Source: Candidatus Cybelea sp.
GTDB lineage: Bacteria > Vulcanimicrobiota > Vulcanimicrobiia > Vulcanimicrobiales > Vulcanimicrobiaceae
Direction: 5' to 3'
Assembly (NCBI GenBank): GCA_036489315.1
Contig: DASXFZ010000063.1
Coordinates: 1 to 55,294 of the forward strand
DNA length: 55,294 nucleotides
Numbering within the stretch: position 1 is the stretch's first letter; every line of letters begins with the position of its first letter. The notes under the pieces are model-generated. The model did not search any database. It worked only from the letters and a program-made list of their open reading frames with translations, and was not told the DNA's origin. The position numbers and the translations under genes were made by a program. Below, one piece after another: positions 43,966 through 51,458 of this stretch.

Positions 43966-44658
43966 CTAATCCTTAATGGTATATCCCACACCCCGCACCG
44001 TCGTGATCAGTTTATCGTCAAATCCGTCGTCGATCTTGCCGCGCAGGTAGCGGATGTAGACGTCGATGAGGTTCGAGTCGCCAAGAAAGTCGCTCCCCCA
44101 GACGCCGTTGAAGAGCTCGTCGCGCGTATGTACCTTATTGCGGTGAAGCAGGAGGTACTCGAGCAGCGCGTACTCCTTGGCGGTCAGCGAGATCGGTTTT
44201 CCGTCGCGGTGCACTTCGTGGCGGTCGCGATCCATGACGACGTCGCGGTATTCGATGACGTTGCCTTGGGGCGTCCGCTCGCGCAGCCGAGCGCGTACGC
44301 GCGCCAGCAGCTCTTCGGTGGAAAACGGCTTGGTGACGTAATCGTCCGCGCCGACGTCGAGCCCCGCGATGCGGTCGGGAACGCGGTCGCGAGCGGTCAG
44401 CATGATGATCGGGACGCGGCTCTTGGCGCGTATGCGCTTGCAGACCTCGATGCCGTCCATTCGTGGAAGCATGAGGTCGAGGATGACTAAGTCCGGTTCT
44501 TTGAGGGCTTTCTCCAGGCCGGCGAGGCCGTCGCGAGCGACGTCGACCTCGTACCGTTCGTGCTCTAACTCGAGCTGCAGGACGCGGCTGATCGCCGCGT
44601 CGTCCTCGACGACGAGGATTCTATACGGACGCCGTTCCGGCGCTACGCGATTCTCCAT
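43966..44658 (-). CDS. OmpR/PhoB-family response regulator
   Basis: A 230-residue regulator. The receiver has acidic residues in LVVEDDAAISRV, phospho-acceptor D61 (VILDLMLPRMDG), T88 and K110 (DDYVTKPFSTEELLARVR). The C-terminal winged helix has SLTAKEYALLEYLLLHRNKV, RDELFNGVWGSDF and a closing DNA-binding wing (KLITTVRGVGYTIKD). The kinase gene follows after 46 bases. Operon order is sigma, anti-sigma, regulator, kinase, DUF4097-like. Confidence 0.95.
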   Translation of the reverse strand: MENRVAPERRPYRILVVEDDAAISRVLQLELEHERYEVDVARDGLAGLEKALKEPDLVILDLMLPRMDGIEVCKRIRAKSRVPIIMLTARDRVPDRIAGLDVGADDYVTKPFSTEELLARVRARLRERTPQGNVIEYRDVVMDRDRHEVHRDGKPISLTAKEYALLEYLLLHRNKVHTRDELFNGVWGSDFLGDSNLIDVYIRYLRGKIDDGFDDKLITTVRGVGYTIKD

Positions 44659-44667
44659 GGAGATACA

Positions 44668-45057
44668 TTATCGGACGTTCTCTCGCGCGGACCTGTGAGA
44701 GCGTGCGACAACGGGTTGGGAAAAGGTGAAAAGTGAGAGCCATACGGCGGTCGCGCTGCCGGCGACCAGCCATTCCCACGTTGCGGCGTTCGAGAGCGCT
44801 CCGCCCAGGGTCGCGACGATGGCATTGACTGTGTGCGTGAAGAGCGAACCGCCGCCCATGACAAGCAATGCAACCAGCCAAACCGCGACGGCACCCAACG
44901 CGCCTGCGACGGCGATCTCCCAAAACGAGAACGGCGATACGGGACGGTACGCGGTGGCAAGGAGGATCGACGAGCGCAGGCCGGCCGGCGGCTCCTCCAG
45001 CGGTAGCGCAAAAAGGGCCCGATCCAGCGCATCGAGCGAGCGTTCGTCCATACTCAT
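44668..45057 (-). CDS. Probable anti-sigma factor, membrane-anchored
   Basis: The 129-residue protein starts at ATG 45057, overlapping the sigma-factor stop as ATGA. The short N-terminal region (ERSLDALDRALFALPLEEPP) precedes two hydrophobic segments (FWEIAVAGALGAVAVWLVAL and WLVAGSATAVWLSLFTF). The zinc-binding HxxxCxxC of the ZAS anti-sigma domain is absent. The identification rests on coupling to an ECF sigma gene, topology and size, so it is an inference. Confidence 0.6.
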   Translation of the reverse strand: MSMDERSLDALDRALFALPLEEPPAGLRSSILLATAYRPVSPFSFWEIAVAGALGAVAVWLVALLVMGGGSLFTHTVNAIVATLGGALSNAATWEWLVAGSATAVWLSLFTFSQPVVARSHRSARENVR

Positions 45058-45605
45058 GATTCCGTTACCTCCGTACCTTCCAAAAGCCTGCGCAGCTGTT
45101 CCTTGGCCCGGAACAGGTGCGTTTTTACCGTACCCATCGGCAGTCCTAATACATTGGCGATCTCTTCGTACTGCTGGCCCTGCAGATGGAAAAGGGTGAT
45201 GACCGTGCGATACTTCTCCGGCAGCTCGTCTATCGCAGCGCGTAGCCGAGACGCGTCGTCGGCGGCGATCGCCTGCTGCTCGGGACCCTGTGCGGGGTCG
45301 GCGCGGTCGGGCAGTTCGTCGCTCGAATCGTGCTTTCGCCGGCTCAGGCGGTCGCAGCACGCGTGGTACGCGATCGCAAAGACCCACGTCGAAAACTTCG
45401 CGCCGGGCTTGAAGGTTCGCAGGCTGCGAAAAGCCTTGAAAAATGCCTCTTGCGTGACGTCGCGCGCATCCTCGACGTGGTGCAGCATGCGATACGAAAG
45501 ATGGTAAACCGCGCGGTCGTACCGTTCGACGAGACTCGCGAACGCCTCGGGATTTCCCCGCAGCGTCAGTTCGACGAGCTCGCCGTCTTCGGGGATCGCC
45601 TTCAT
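45054..45605 (-). CDS. ECF-type RNA polymerase sigma factor
   Basis: The 183-residue protein starts at ATG 45605. Region 2 has EAFASLVERYDRAVYHLSYR, MLHHVEDARDVTQEAFFKAF and SLRTFKPGAKFSTWVFAIAY. Region 4 has LPEKYRTVITLFHLQGQQYE and EIANVLGLPMGTVKTHLFRA. This is a classic ECF (RpoE/SigW-like) pair of sigma2 and sigma4 domains without region 3. It is coupled by ATGA to the probable anti-sigma gene. Target promoters are unknown. Confidence 0.93.
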   Translation of the reverse strand: MKAIPEDGELVELTLRGNPEAFASLVERYDRAVYHLSYRMLHHVEDARDVTQEAFFKAFRSLRTFKPGAKFSTWVFAIAYHACCDRLSRRKHDSSDELPDRADPAQGPEQQAIAADDASRLRAAIDELPEKYRTVITLFHLQGQQYEEIANVLGLPMGTVKTHLFRAKEQLRRLLEGTEVTES

Positions 45606-45780
45606 TCGGATCGGCCGCACCGCCGGGGGTTCAGCCAAAAGTGCCGACACGCCACTGGTACGCCTATGCCGGAGCGATTGTTTCGAGATGAAGCCGCTTT
45701 TAAGGCTAGGGGCCGTGCGAAACATGGAGCGCGCTGGGACGTAACTAGGACAGCATCAGTCACGGAGGTTCGACCCGATA

Positions 45781-45927
45781 ATGATCACCATCTTGAACAA
45801 GACCCTTCCCGGCGGCGCCTCGGCCGAGCGCCGGGGGTCAGCCCTAGAGACCGCCGAGCGGAACTCCGCTCAGTCGCTGCGGCCCACCTTCGACGGCTGG
45901 GGTCCCAGGCTGAATGGGGGGCTCTAG
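45781..45927 (+). CDS. Small ORF, 48 residues, upstream of a membrane protein gene
   Basis: ATG 45781 is preceded by GGAGG 12 bases upstream. The product starts MITILNKTLPGGASAERRGS and ends GWGPRLNGGL, with the stop two bases before the next ATG at 45930. Spacing and the ribosome-binding site make translation plausible, perhaps for coupling to the next gene. No family was recognised, and I cannot exclude chance. Confidence 0.4.
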   Translation: MITILNKTLPGGASAERRGSALETAERNSAQSLRPTFDGWGPRLNGGL

Positions 45928-45929
45928 CG

Positions 45930-46523
45930 ATGGATGACAACTTTGTCCCGGCAATCGCTATCGTGGTCGTCTTCGGCTTCCCGTGTGCGGTTTGGCTCGT
46001 CTCTCGCGTCCTGGCCCACCAGGAGCGAATGGAGATGATGCGCCGAGGCTTCATGCCGCCTCCGGACTCACGCGAAATGCGCCGGGCGATGAAGCGAGGA
46101 TGGGTCCCCCCCACGGCGTCCGGGCCTTCGTTGGACCAGTACGAATACCAGAGCAAGCTCGCCGCCCAGCAGCAGATGCGCAAAGGAATCCAGGTAGCTT
46201 TCATTGGCTTCGCCCTGCTGATCGGCCTCGGATTCATCGGGTATCACCACGGAATCGTCGTGCCCGGGCCCTGGCTCCTCGGCGGCCTGATCCCGCTCTT
46301 CGTGGGGGTGGCGCAGATCGTAAGCGCCGTCCTCAGCGGAGCCACCATCTCGGTTCCTTCGGGACGCCCGCAGTACCACGCGACCTTTACCCCTTCGTCG
46401 GGCCCACCGCCCGAGAACGCGACCGAGGGGGCGGTGCCCCCGGGACCGGCTTACGGCGGCTGGCGGCCCGGACCGATCCCCGGGATCGAGAAGCCCGCTT
46501 CACCTCCGGACTATCGCAGCTGA
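45930..46523 (+). CDS. Membrane protein of unknown function
   Basis: The 197-residue protein starts at ATG 45930. An N-terminal hydrophobic segment (PAIAIVVVFGFPCAVWLVSR) is followed by a basic cytoplasmic loop (HQERMEMMRRGFMPPPDSRE). Two more hydrophobic segments (VAFIGFALLIGLGFIGY and PWLLGGLIPLFVGVAQIVSA) and a Pro/Gly-rich C-terminal tail complete it. The layout resembles DUF6249-type proteins, which I would not assert. It is divergent from the sigma-factor gene and terminates at the hairpin at 46551. Confidence 0.65.
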   Translation: MDDNFVPAIAIVVVFGFPCAVWLVSRVLAHQERMEMMRRGFMPPPDSREMRRAMKRGWVPPTASGPSLDQYEYQSKLAAQQQMRKGIQVAFIGFALLIGLGFIGYHHGIVVPGPWLLGGLIPLFVGVAQIVSAVLSGATISVPSGRPQYHATFTPSSGPPPENATEGAVPPGPAYGGWRPGPIPGIEKPASPPDYRS

Positions 46524-46550
46524 GCCTCCGCGCAGCCGACAAAGAATTGA

Positions 46551-46583
46551 AAATGCCGCCGGTTGGTTGCCGGCGGCATTTTT
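46551..46583. terminator. Strong bidirectional intrinsic terminator
   Basis: AAATGCCGCCGG pairs with CCGGCGGCATTT (12 base pairs) across a 7-base loop, and TT extends the T-run. The left side is A-rich (TTGAAAA), so it works for the opposite strand too. It lies between the convergent genes ending at 46523 and 46606. Confidence 0.9.
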
Positions 46584-46605
46584 CGTGTTGAAGATGAAGA
46601 CGATG

Positions 46606-46746
46606 CTACTTGCAGGAGACCAAGGCCATAGCCCATCCGGCCGCCGTACGAGTCCTGACCAGATATCCATCTGCAGTCCGATCGTACACCTGATAGCCCG
46701 CTCTGAGTGCGTCGGCTAACGATTTGAAGACGATAAGACCTGCCAT
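46606..46746 (-). CDS. Small 46-residue protein of unknown function
   Basis: Translation from ATG 46746 follows a strong ribosome-binding site (AAGGAGGG) and gives MAGLIVFKSLADALRAGYQV, then YDRTADGYLVRTRTAAGWAM. Its own sigma70-like promoter lies 32 bases upstream and a terminator follows, so it is a discrete, probably well-expressed gene. The sequence suggests a compact alpha/beta fold. No family was recognised. Confidence 0.7.
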   Translation of the reverse strand: MAGLIVFKSLADALRAGYQVYDRTADGYLVRTRTAAGWAMALVSCK

Positions 46747-46777
46747 CTGCGGACCCTCCTTTCTACTTGCTACGCTC

Positions 46778-46806
46778 TCTATACAGTATAACGGCTTTTG
46801 TCGCAA
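46778..46806 (-). promoter_or_regulatory. Sigma70-type promoter for the small protein gene
   Basis: On the minus strand a -35 TTGCGA (46801-46806) and a -10 TATAGA (46778-46783) are separated by exactly 17 bases. The implied start of transcription near 46770 leaves a short leader containing the ribosome-binding site of the gene at 46746. Confidence 0.7.
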
Positions 46807-46856
46807 GAGCGTTCACCCGTTCTCGGAGATTTTTCTAAGAATTCGCAGAAAATACG

Positions 46857-47687
46857 ATGGGTATGGCATTGCTTGACCTGCATCCCCGCGTTCACGCGAC
46901 AAAAGTGATCGAGCGATGCGAGCTCGCGCAGGGCGTGACGCTGCTCACGCTCCATGCGCCCCAGCTCGCATCGGCCGTTCGACCCGGGCAATTCGTCATG
47001 GCGATTCCGCCGAGCGGTGAATCGGCGGCGACCGCGCTCGCCGTCTACGACATATCAGGCAAGCACGCGAGCATACTCTTTTTTGTAACAGGCAAGCGCA
47101 CGAGCGAGCTCGCCGGCTTAGCGCCCGGTGCGCGCCTCGACGTCGTCGGCGCATTGGGTAACGGCTTCGATTGCGCGGGGAACCAACGCGATGTTGCGAT
47201 CGTAGCCGGCGGTGTCGGGATTGCATCGGTCTGGTTGTGCGCGAAGGCATTGCTCGCGCGAGGAGCGCGCGTACGGCTCTTTTACGGCGCTCGCACGGCC
47301 GAACTGCTCGTCGAAGCGCAACGCTTCGCTGACGTGGGCTGCGAGTTGATTCTGACGACCGACGACGGAACGCGCGGCGAGCGAGGATTCGTGACCGACG
47401 CGCTGCGCCGCGCTGCACCGCCTGAGGCGATCTTCGCCTGCGGCCCGTCGCCGATGCTGCGCTGTGTCGGGCAGATTGCCAACGAACTCGAGATTCCCGC
47501 GCAGCTCTCGTTGGAAGAGACCTTCGGCTGCGGCGTCGGCGGCTGCTGGGGTTGCGTCGTTGCGCTGACTGCGCGCAGCGATAGAGCTCCGAACTTTCCG
47601 CCGGCGCAACGCGGCGGCAGCGACGTCGTATACGCTCGGGTCTGCAAAGATGGTCCGGTTTTTTTGGCGGATGAGTTACGGTGGTGA
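46857..47687 (+). CDS. pyrK: Dihydroorotate dehydrogenase electron-transfer subunit (PyrK-like)
   Basis: A 276-residue protein of the ferredoxin-reductase family that passes electrons from PyrD to NAD. An N-terminal FAD-type barrel is followed by the NAD domain (DVAIVAGGVGIASVWLCAKA, IFACGPSPMLRCV) and a C-terminal 2Fe-2S site (ETFGCGVGGCWGCVVAL) with cysteine spacing typical of PyrK. The FAD segment reads TALAVYDISG where an Arg-x-[YF]-S-like motif is usual. A possible internal start is ATG 46863. The stop overlaps pyrD as GTGA. Confidence 0.9.
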   Translation: MGMALLDLHPRVHATKVIERCELAQGVTLLTLHAPQLASAVRPGQFVMAIPPSGESAATALAVYDISGKHASILFFVTGKRTSELAGLAPGARLDVVGALGNGFDCAGNQRDVAIVAGGVGIASVWLCAKALLARGARVRLFYGARTAELLVEAQRFADVGCELILTTDDGTRGERGFVTDALRRAAPPEAIFACGPSPMLRCVGQIANELEIPAQLSLEETFGCGVGGCWGCVVALTARSDRAPNFPPAQRGGSDVVYARVCKDGPVFLADELRW

Positions 47688-48643
47688 ACGTGACGCCGAG
47701 CCTAGCAACGAGGCTCGGAAAGTTGGAGCTCGCGTATCCGACGCTCATGGGAAGCGGGTGTTACGGTTCGGGCGAAGAGTTCGCACCGTTTGCCGACCTG
47801 TCGAAGATCGGCGGCATCGTGCTCAAGAGCGTCACGCGGCTGCCGCGTCTGGGTAATCCCACACCGCGGCTCGTGCATACGCCGGCGGGAATGCTCAACG
47901 CGATCGGGCTGCAGAATCCGGGCATCGAGTGGTATTTGGAACGCGAACTCCACAAGTACAAGGACCGGCCGTGCAAGATCGTCGGCAGCGTGGCGGGATT
48001 CTCGATCGACGACTACGCGTACGTCTGCGAGCGTTTGGCGGCGCGCGACGAGATCGAGGCCGTGGAGCTGAACGTTTCGTGCCCCAACGTCGCGCGCGAA
48101 GGCGAGACGTTCGGCTGCGATCCGGATCTCACGGAACGGGTCGTCGCTGCCGCGCGGGCGACGACGGACAAGCCGCTGATCGTCAAGCTCTCCCCGAACG
48201 TGACCGACATCACGGCCGTCGCCCGCCAAGCCGAGCGCGCCGGCGCCGACGCGCTCGCCGTCGTCAACACCGTGCGCGGTATGGCCATCGACGTCGAGAG
48301 CTGGCGCCCACGATTGGGTAACATCACCGGCGGTCTCTCCGGTCCGGCGATCAGGCCGATCGCGGTGCTCGCCGTCTACGAAGTCGCGCAGGCCGTCAAC
48401 ATCCCGATCGTCGGGCAAGGCGGCATCGAAAACCTCAGCGACGCACTGGAGTTCTTCCTGGCCGGCGCGACGGCAATCTCGATCGGTACGGCGAACTTCA
48501 CCGACCCGCGCATTCCGCAGCGCATCGCCGGCGAACTGCAGGCCTACTTGGCGCGGCGCAACCTCGGCTCGATTTCCGAGATTGTCGGACGGGCGAACGT
48601 CGGAATAAGCACCGCTTATCAGTACGAAGGGGATGAAGGTTGA
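47684..48643 (+). CDS. pyrD: Dihydroorotate dehydrogenase, class 1B (PyrD)
   Basis: A 319-residue FMN enzyme oxidising dihydroorotate to orotate. Motifs: NPTPRLVHTPAGMLNAIGLQ, AVELNVSCPNVAREGETFGC with the class 1 catalytic Cys, PLIVKLSPNVTDITAVARQA and IVGQGGIENLSDALEFFLAG. Start GTG 47684 overlaps the pyrK stop; GTG 47681 is one codon earlier. Adjacency to pyrK and the Cys place it in class 1B, NAD-linked. Confidence 0.95.
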   Translation: MNVTPSLATRLGKLELAYPTLMGSGCYGSGEEFAPFADLSKIGGIVLKSVTRLPRLGNPTPRLVHTPAGMLNAIGLQNPGIEWYLERELHKYKDRPCKIVGSVAGFSIDDYAYVCERLAARDEIEAVELNVSCPNVAREGETFGCDPDLTERVVAAARATTDKPLIVKLSPNVTDITAVARQAERAGADALAVVNTVRGMAIDVESWRPRLGNITGGLSGPAIRPIAVLAVYEVAQAVNIPIVGQGGIENLSDALEFFLAGATAISIGTANFTDPRIPQRIAGELQAYLARRNLGSISEIVGRANVGISTAYQYEGDEG

Positions 48644-48647
48644 AATC

Positions 48648-49361
48648 ATGGCGCCGCAGCTGATCGTCGCCCTCGACGTGCCCCGCGCACAGGACGCGGA
48701 GCAGCTCGTCGATCGACTCTACGAGCTCGATGTGATCCTCAAGATCGGTCTCGAAGCGCTCTGCGGTTATCCGGAGCGCATCTTTTCATACTGCGAGGCA
48801 CGCGACGTGCGAACGTTCGTCGACGCCAAGCTGCACGACATCCCGCGAACGGTGGGCGCGGCGATGGCGCAGCTCGTGCGTCCGACGGTGCAAATCGTCA
48901 ACGTTCACGCGCTCGGGGGCCTGGAGATGATGCGCACCGCGGTTGACGTCGCCGCCGAGCGAGCGGCAGAGCTCGGCCGCAGCGCGCCGCAGGTCTTTGC
49001 CGTCACGCTGCTGACCAGCATCGCGCCCGAGGATCTGAACGAGCTGGGCCTGCAAGGCGGTCCGGGCGAGAACGCGATTCGCCTAGCAGCGTTGGCGCGC
49101 GATGCCGGGTGCGCCGGCGTCGTCTGCAGCGCGCACGAGGTGCGCGATCTCAAACGCTTCTTCGGTGAGGACTTCCTCACACTGACCCCCGGCATACGCC
49201 CCGCAGGCAACGCGCACGGCGATCAAAAGCGCGTCACGACTCCGGCCGAGGCGGCGGCTTGCGGTACCGACTACATCGTCGTTGGCCGTCCGATCGTCGA
49301 GGCAGCGGATCCGCTGGCGGCGGCAAAGGCGATCTTGGAGGAAATGAGCGTCAGCGCGTGA
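48648..49361 (+). CDS. pyrF: Orotidine 5'-phosphate decarboxylase (PyrF)
   Basis: A 237-residue enzyme forming UMP. Key segments are LIVALDVPRAQDAEQLVDRL, LKIGLEALCGYP, FVDAKLHDIPRTVGAAM (Lys-Asp catalytic network) and LTPGIRPAGNAHGDQKRVTT with phosphate-binding residues. ATG 48648 has a good ribosome-binding site (GAAGG) five bases after the pyrD stop; ATG 48633 would overlap pyrD. The stop overlaps pyrE as GTGA. Confidence 0.95.
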   Translation: MAPQLIVALDVPRAQDAEQLVDRLYELDVILKIGLEALCGYPERIFSYCEARDVRTFVDAKLHDIPRTVGAAMAQLVRPTVQIVNVHALGGLEMMRTAVDVAAERAAELGRSAPQVFAVTLLTSIAPEDLNELGLQGGPGENAIRLAALARDAGCAGVVCSAHEVRDLKRFFGEDFLTLTPGIRPAGNAHGDQKRVTTPAEAAACGTDYIVVGRPIVEAADPLAAAKAILEEMSVSA

Positions 49362-49927
49362 GCGCGCCGCTCGACCTTCCCGCGCAGCTGGCGCGGCGCG
49401 GGGCATTACTGGAAGGACACTTTCGGCTGAGTTCGGGGCGTCACAGCGACCGATTCGTACAAAAGTTTCGCATCCTCGAGGATCCGCAACTTCTCGAAGC
49501 GGTCGCCGTGCAGATCGCTGCGCGCTTCCGCGAGGCGCGGCCGACGATTGTCGTCGGGGCAGCGGTGGGCGGCATACTGCTCGGCTACGAAGTTGCGCGG
49601 CAACTCGGAACCAAAGCGATCTTCGTCGAGAAAGAGAACGGCGTCCCGGTACTCCGCCGCGGCTTCGCGCTGGACGCCTCGGACCGCGTACTGGTGGTCG
49701 AAGACGTCGTGACGACCGGGCTCTCCGTTCGCGAAGTGGTCGGCGTCGTTCGTTCGTCGGGCGCTGCCGTCGTCGGCATCGGGGTGATCGTCGCGCGGAC
49801 CGAAATGGACTTCGACGCACCCGCGAGCGCGCTGCTGCACCTGCCGATTGTCTCGTACGACGCCGCGGACTGCCCGCAGTGCCGCTCGGGCGAAGCGATC
49901 ACCGATCCGGGATCCCGCCGCCGGTGA
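49358..49927 (+). CDS. pyrE: Orotate phosphoribosyltransferase (PyrE)
   Basis: A 189-residue type I phosphoribosyltransferase joining orotate with PRPP. The PRPP motif is RVLVVEDVVTTGLSVREVV. FRLSSGRHSDRFVQKF near residue 20 and FVEKENGVPVLRRGF in the middle are typical of PyrE. The C-terminus has two cysteines (DCPQCRSGEA). The start GTG 49358 overlaps the pyrF stop and the end overlaps the acetyltransferase gene. Confidence 0.93.
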   Translation: MSAPLDLPAQLARRGALLEGHFRLSSGRHSDRFVQKFRILEDPQLLEAVAVQIAARFREARPTIVVGAAVGGILLGYEVARQLGTKAIFVEKENGVPVLRRGFALDASDRVLVVEDVVTTGLSVREVVGVVRSSGAAVVGIGVIVARTEMDFDAPASALLHLPIVSYDAADCPQCRSGEAITDPGSRRR

Positions 49928-50403
49928 AGATCGAGGTTCGTCTGGGGGCGCGCGCCGGTCTTGCGGCGCTGCAGGACCAGGATTTCATCAAAGCCCTTGG
50001 GCGCCGTTGTGTGATGTCAAGCGTCGGCGGCTTGCGGCCGGCGGCGGAGAGCGCTGCGATTACTGCCTTCGACCGCCTCGTCGATCTCGTCGGCGCTCAG
50101 TCGCACGTTACGCTGATCGCCCAGGATCGGGAGCGCCGCGTCGGTTTTCTGCTCTTGCTCGACCAGCTTCCCGATGAGGTTACGCTGCTCGACCAGGGGT
50201 TCGTTGCCTTCATGGCCGTCGAGCCTGACGTTCGCCGGAACGGAGTCGGAACCGCGCTTCTCGCGGCCGCCGAAGAAGAGGCAAGAAAGCGCGGTTTGCC
50301 GCACGTCGCCTTGATGGTCACCGAAGAGAACGAGGCCGCCCGCGTTCTCTACGAGCGCGCCGGGTATCGCACCGAACGCCGGCTCTTGTCTAAGCCGCTG
50401 TGA
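49924..50403 (+). CDS. GNAT-family N-acetyltransferase
   Basis: A 159-residue protein with the GNAT core. FVAFMAVEPDVRRNGVGTAL is the acetyl-CoA pyrophosphate loop (R-x-x-G-x-G), followed by HVALMVTEENEAARVLYERA and GYRTERR. Start GTG 49924 overlaps pyrE, and its stop overlaps the next gene as GTGA. The substrate is unknown; position in the pyr operon does not define it. Confidence 0.88.
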   Translation: MKIEVRLGARAGLAALQDQDFIKALGRRCVMSSVGGLRPAAESAAITAFDRLVDLVGAQSHVTLIAQDRERRVGFLLLLDQLPDEVTLLDQGFVAFMAVEPDVRRNGVGTALLAAAEEEARKRGLPHVALMVTEENEAARVLYERAGYRTERRLLSKPL

Positions 50404-51458
50404 GCGCCGAGCTTTGGCGGCGAATCGGCTGGATCACCGGCGCCGTCGCCGTCGTCGCCGGCGCGATTTGGCTCGCGGCCCGCATACCGCGAACGATCTC
50501 GATCTTCGTGATCGCGGCCTTCATCGCGTTCGGGGTCCAGCCGCTCTCCGTGCGCTTGGAGCGCCGGATGCCCAAGCCCGTTGCCGTCGGCATCGTCTTT
50601 CTCGGTCTGCTCGTTCTGGTGGTCGTCTTTTTGGTGATCGTGGTGCCGCTGACGATCGCCCAAACGCAAGTCCTGGTCGCAAATATCCCAGCGTATGCGT
50701 CAACCATCCAAACCTGGCTGCTCTCGGCCCAGGATGCACTCGATCGCTATCTTCCTGCGGTGAAGCTTCCGCCCGGCTTCAACATCGGGCGGATCGGCAC
50801 CGCACAGATCTCGAGCTTTGTAAGCGATGCGGTCGCTTCGCTCGGTGCGATTGCGCTCAATACTGCGACGGCCTTCTTCATCGCGTTCTCGTCGATCATT
50901 CTCTCCGTATTCTTCCTGCTCAACGACACGCAGATCGCGGAAGGCTTTGCCGCGCTCTTTCCGCCTCGCCGACGAGAGACCGCGCGCAAGCTCGCGGCCG
51001 AGGTGACCGAAGTATTCGGCAACTACATCTCGGGCCAGGTGATCGTCAGCGCCATCACCGGAGCGGTCATCGCGATACTGACCGCGATCCTCGGTTTTAA
51101 GTTCTCGCTGATCATCGGCCTGATCTCGGCCGTTGCCTACGCTATTCCGATCATCGGCATGCTAATCGCCGAGCTGATCGCGGTGCCGCTTTCACTGCCG
51201 CAGGGTCTCGGGATGGTCGTTTGGGTGCAGATCGTGATGTTCGGCATGGCGCGAGTCAGCGACAACGTGCTCGTTCCAAAAATTATGGGCCAATCGGTCG
51301 GCGTGTCGCCGATCGGCGCGATGTTCGCAGTCTTTGCCGGCGGCGAGCTCTTTGGAATTCCCGGGCTCATTCTCGGGATTCCCGCAGCGGCGCTGCTCAA
51401 GATCCTCTGGCGCTATTTCATGGCGCCGTGGATAACCGCGCAGCTCGAAAAGAACTAG
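50400..51458 (+). CDS. AI-2E-family transporter
   Basis: A 352-residue integral membrane protein with about seven or eight segments, starting at GTG 50400. It matches PF01594: ISIFVIAAFIAFGVQPLSVR with the following PKPVAVGIVFLGL, the amphipathic middle (VLVANIPAYASTIQTWLLSA), and the C-terminal pattern DNVLVPKIMGQSVGVSPIGA. The family includes TqsA and various sodium/proton antiporter-like proteins; the substrate here is unknown. The last 41 bases overlap the convergent membrane-protein gene. Confidence 0.9.
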   Translation: MSAELWRRIGWITGAVAVVAGAIWLAARIPRTISIFVIAAFIAFGVQPLSVRLERRMPKPVAVGIVFLGLLVLVVVFLVIVVPLTIAQTQVLVANIPAYASTIQTWLLSAQDALDRYLPAVKLPPGFNIGRIGTAQISSFVSDAVASLGAIALNTATAFFIAFSSIILSVFFLLNDTQIAEGFAALFPPRRRETARKLAAEVTEVFGNYISGQVIVSAITGAVIAILTAILGFKFSLIIGLISAVAYAIPIIGMLIAELIAVPLSLPQGLGMVVWVQIVMFGMARVSDNVLVPKIMGQSVGVSPIGAMFAVFAGGELFGIPGLILGIPAAALLKILWRYFMAPWITAQLEKN

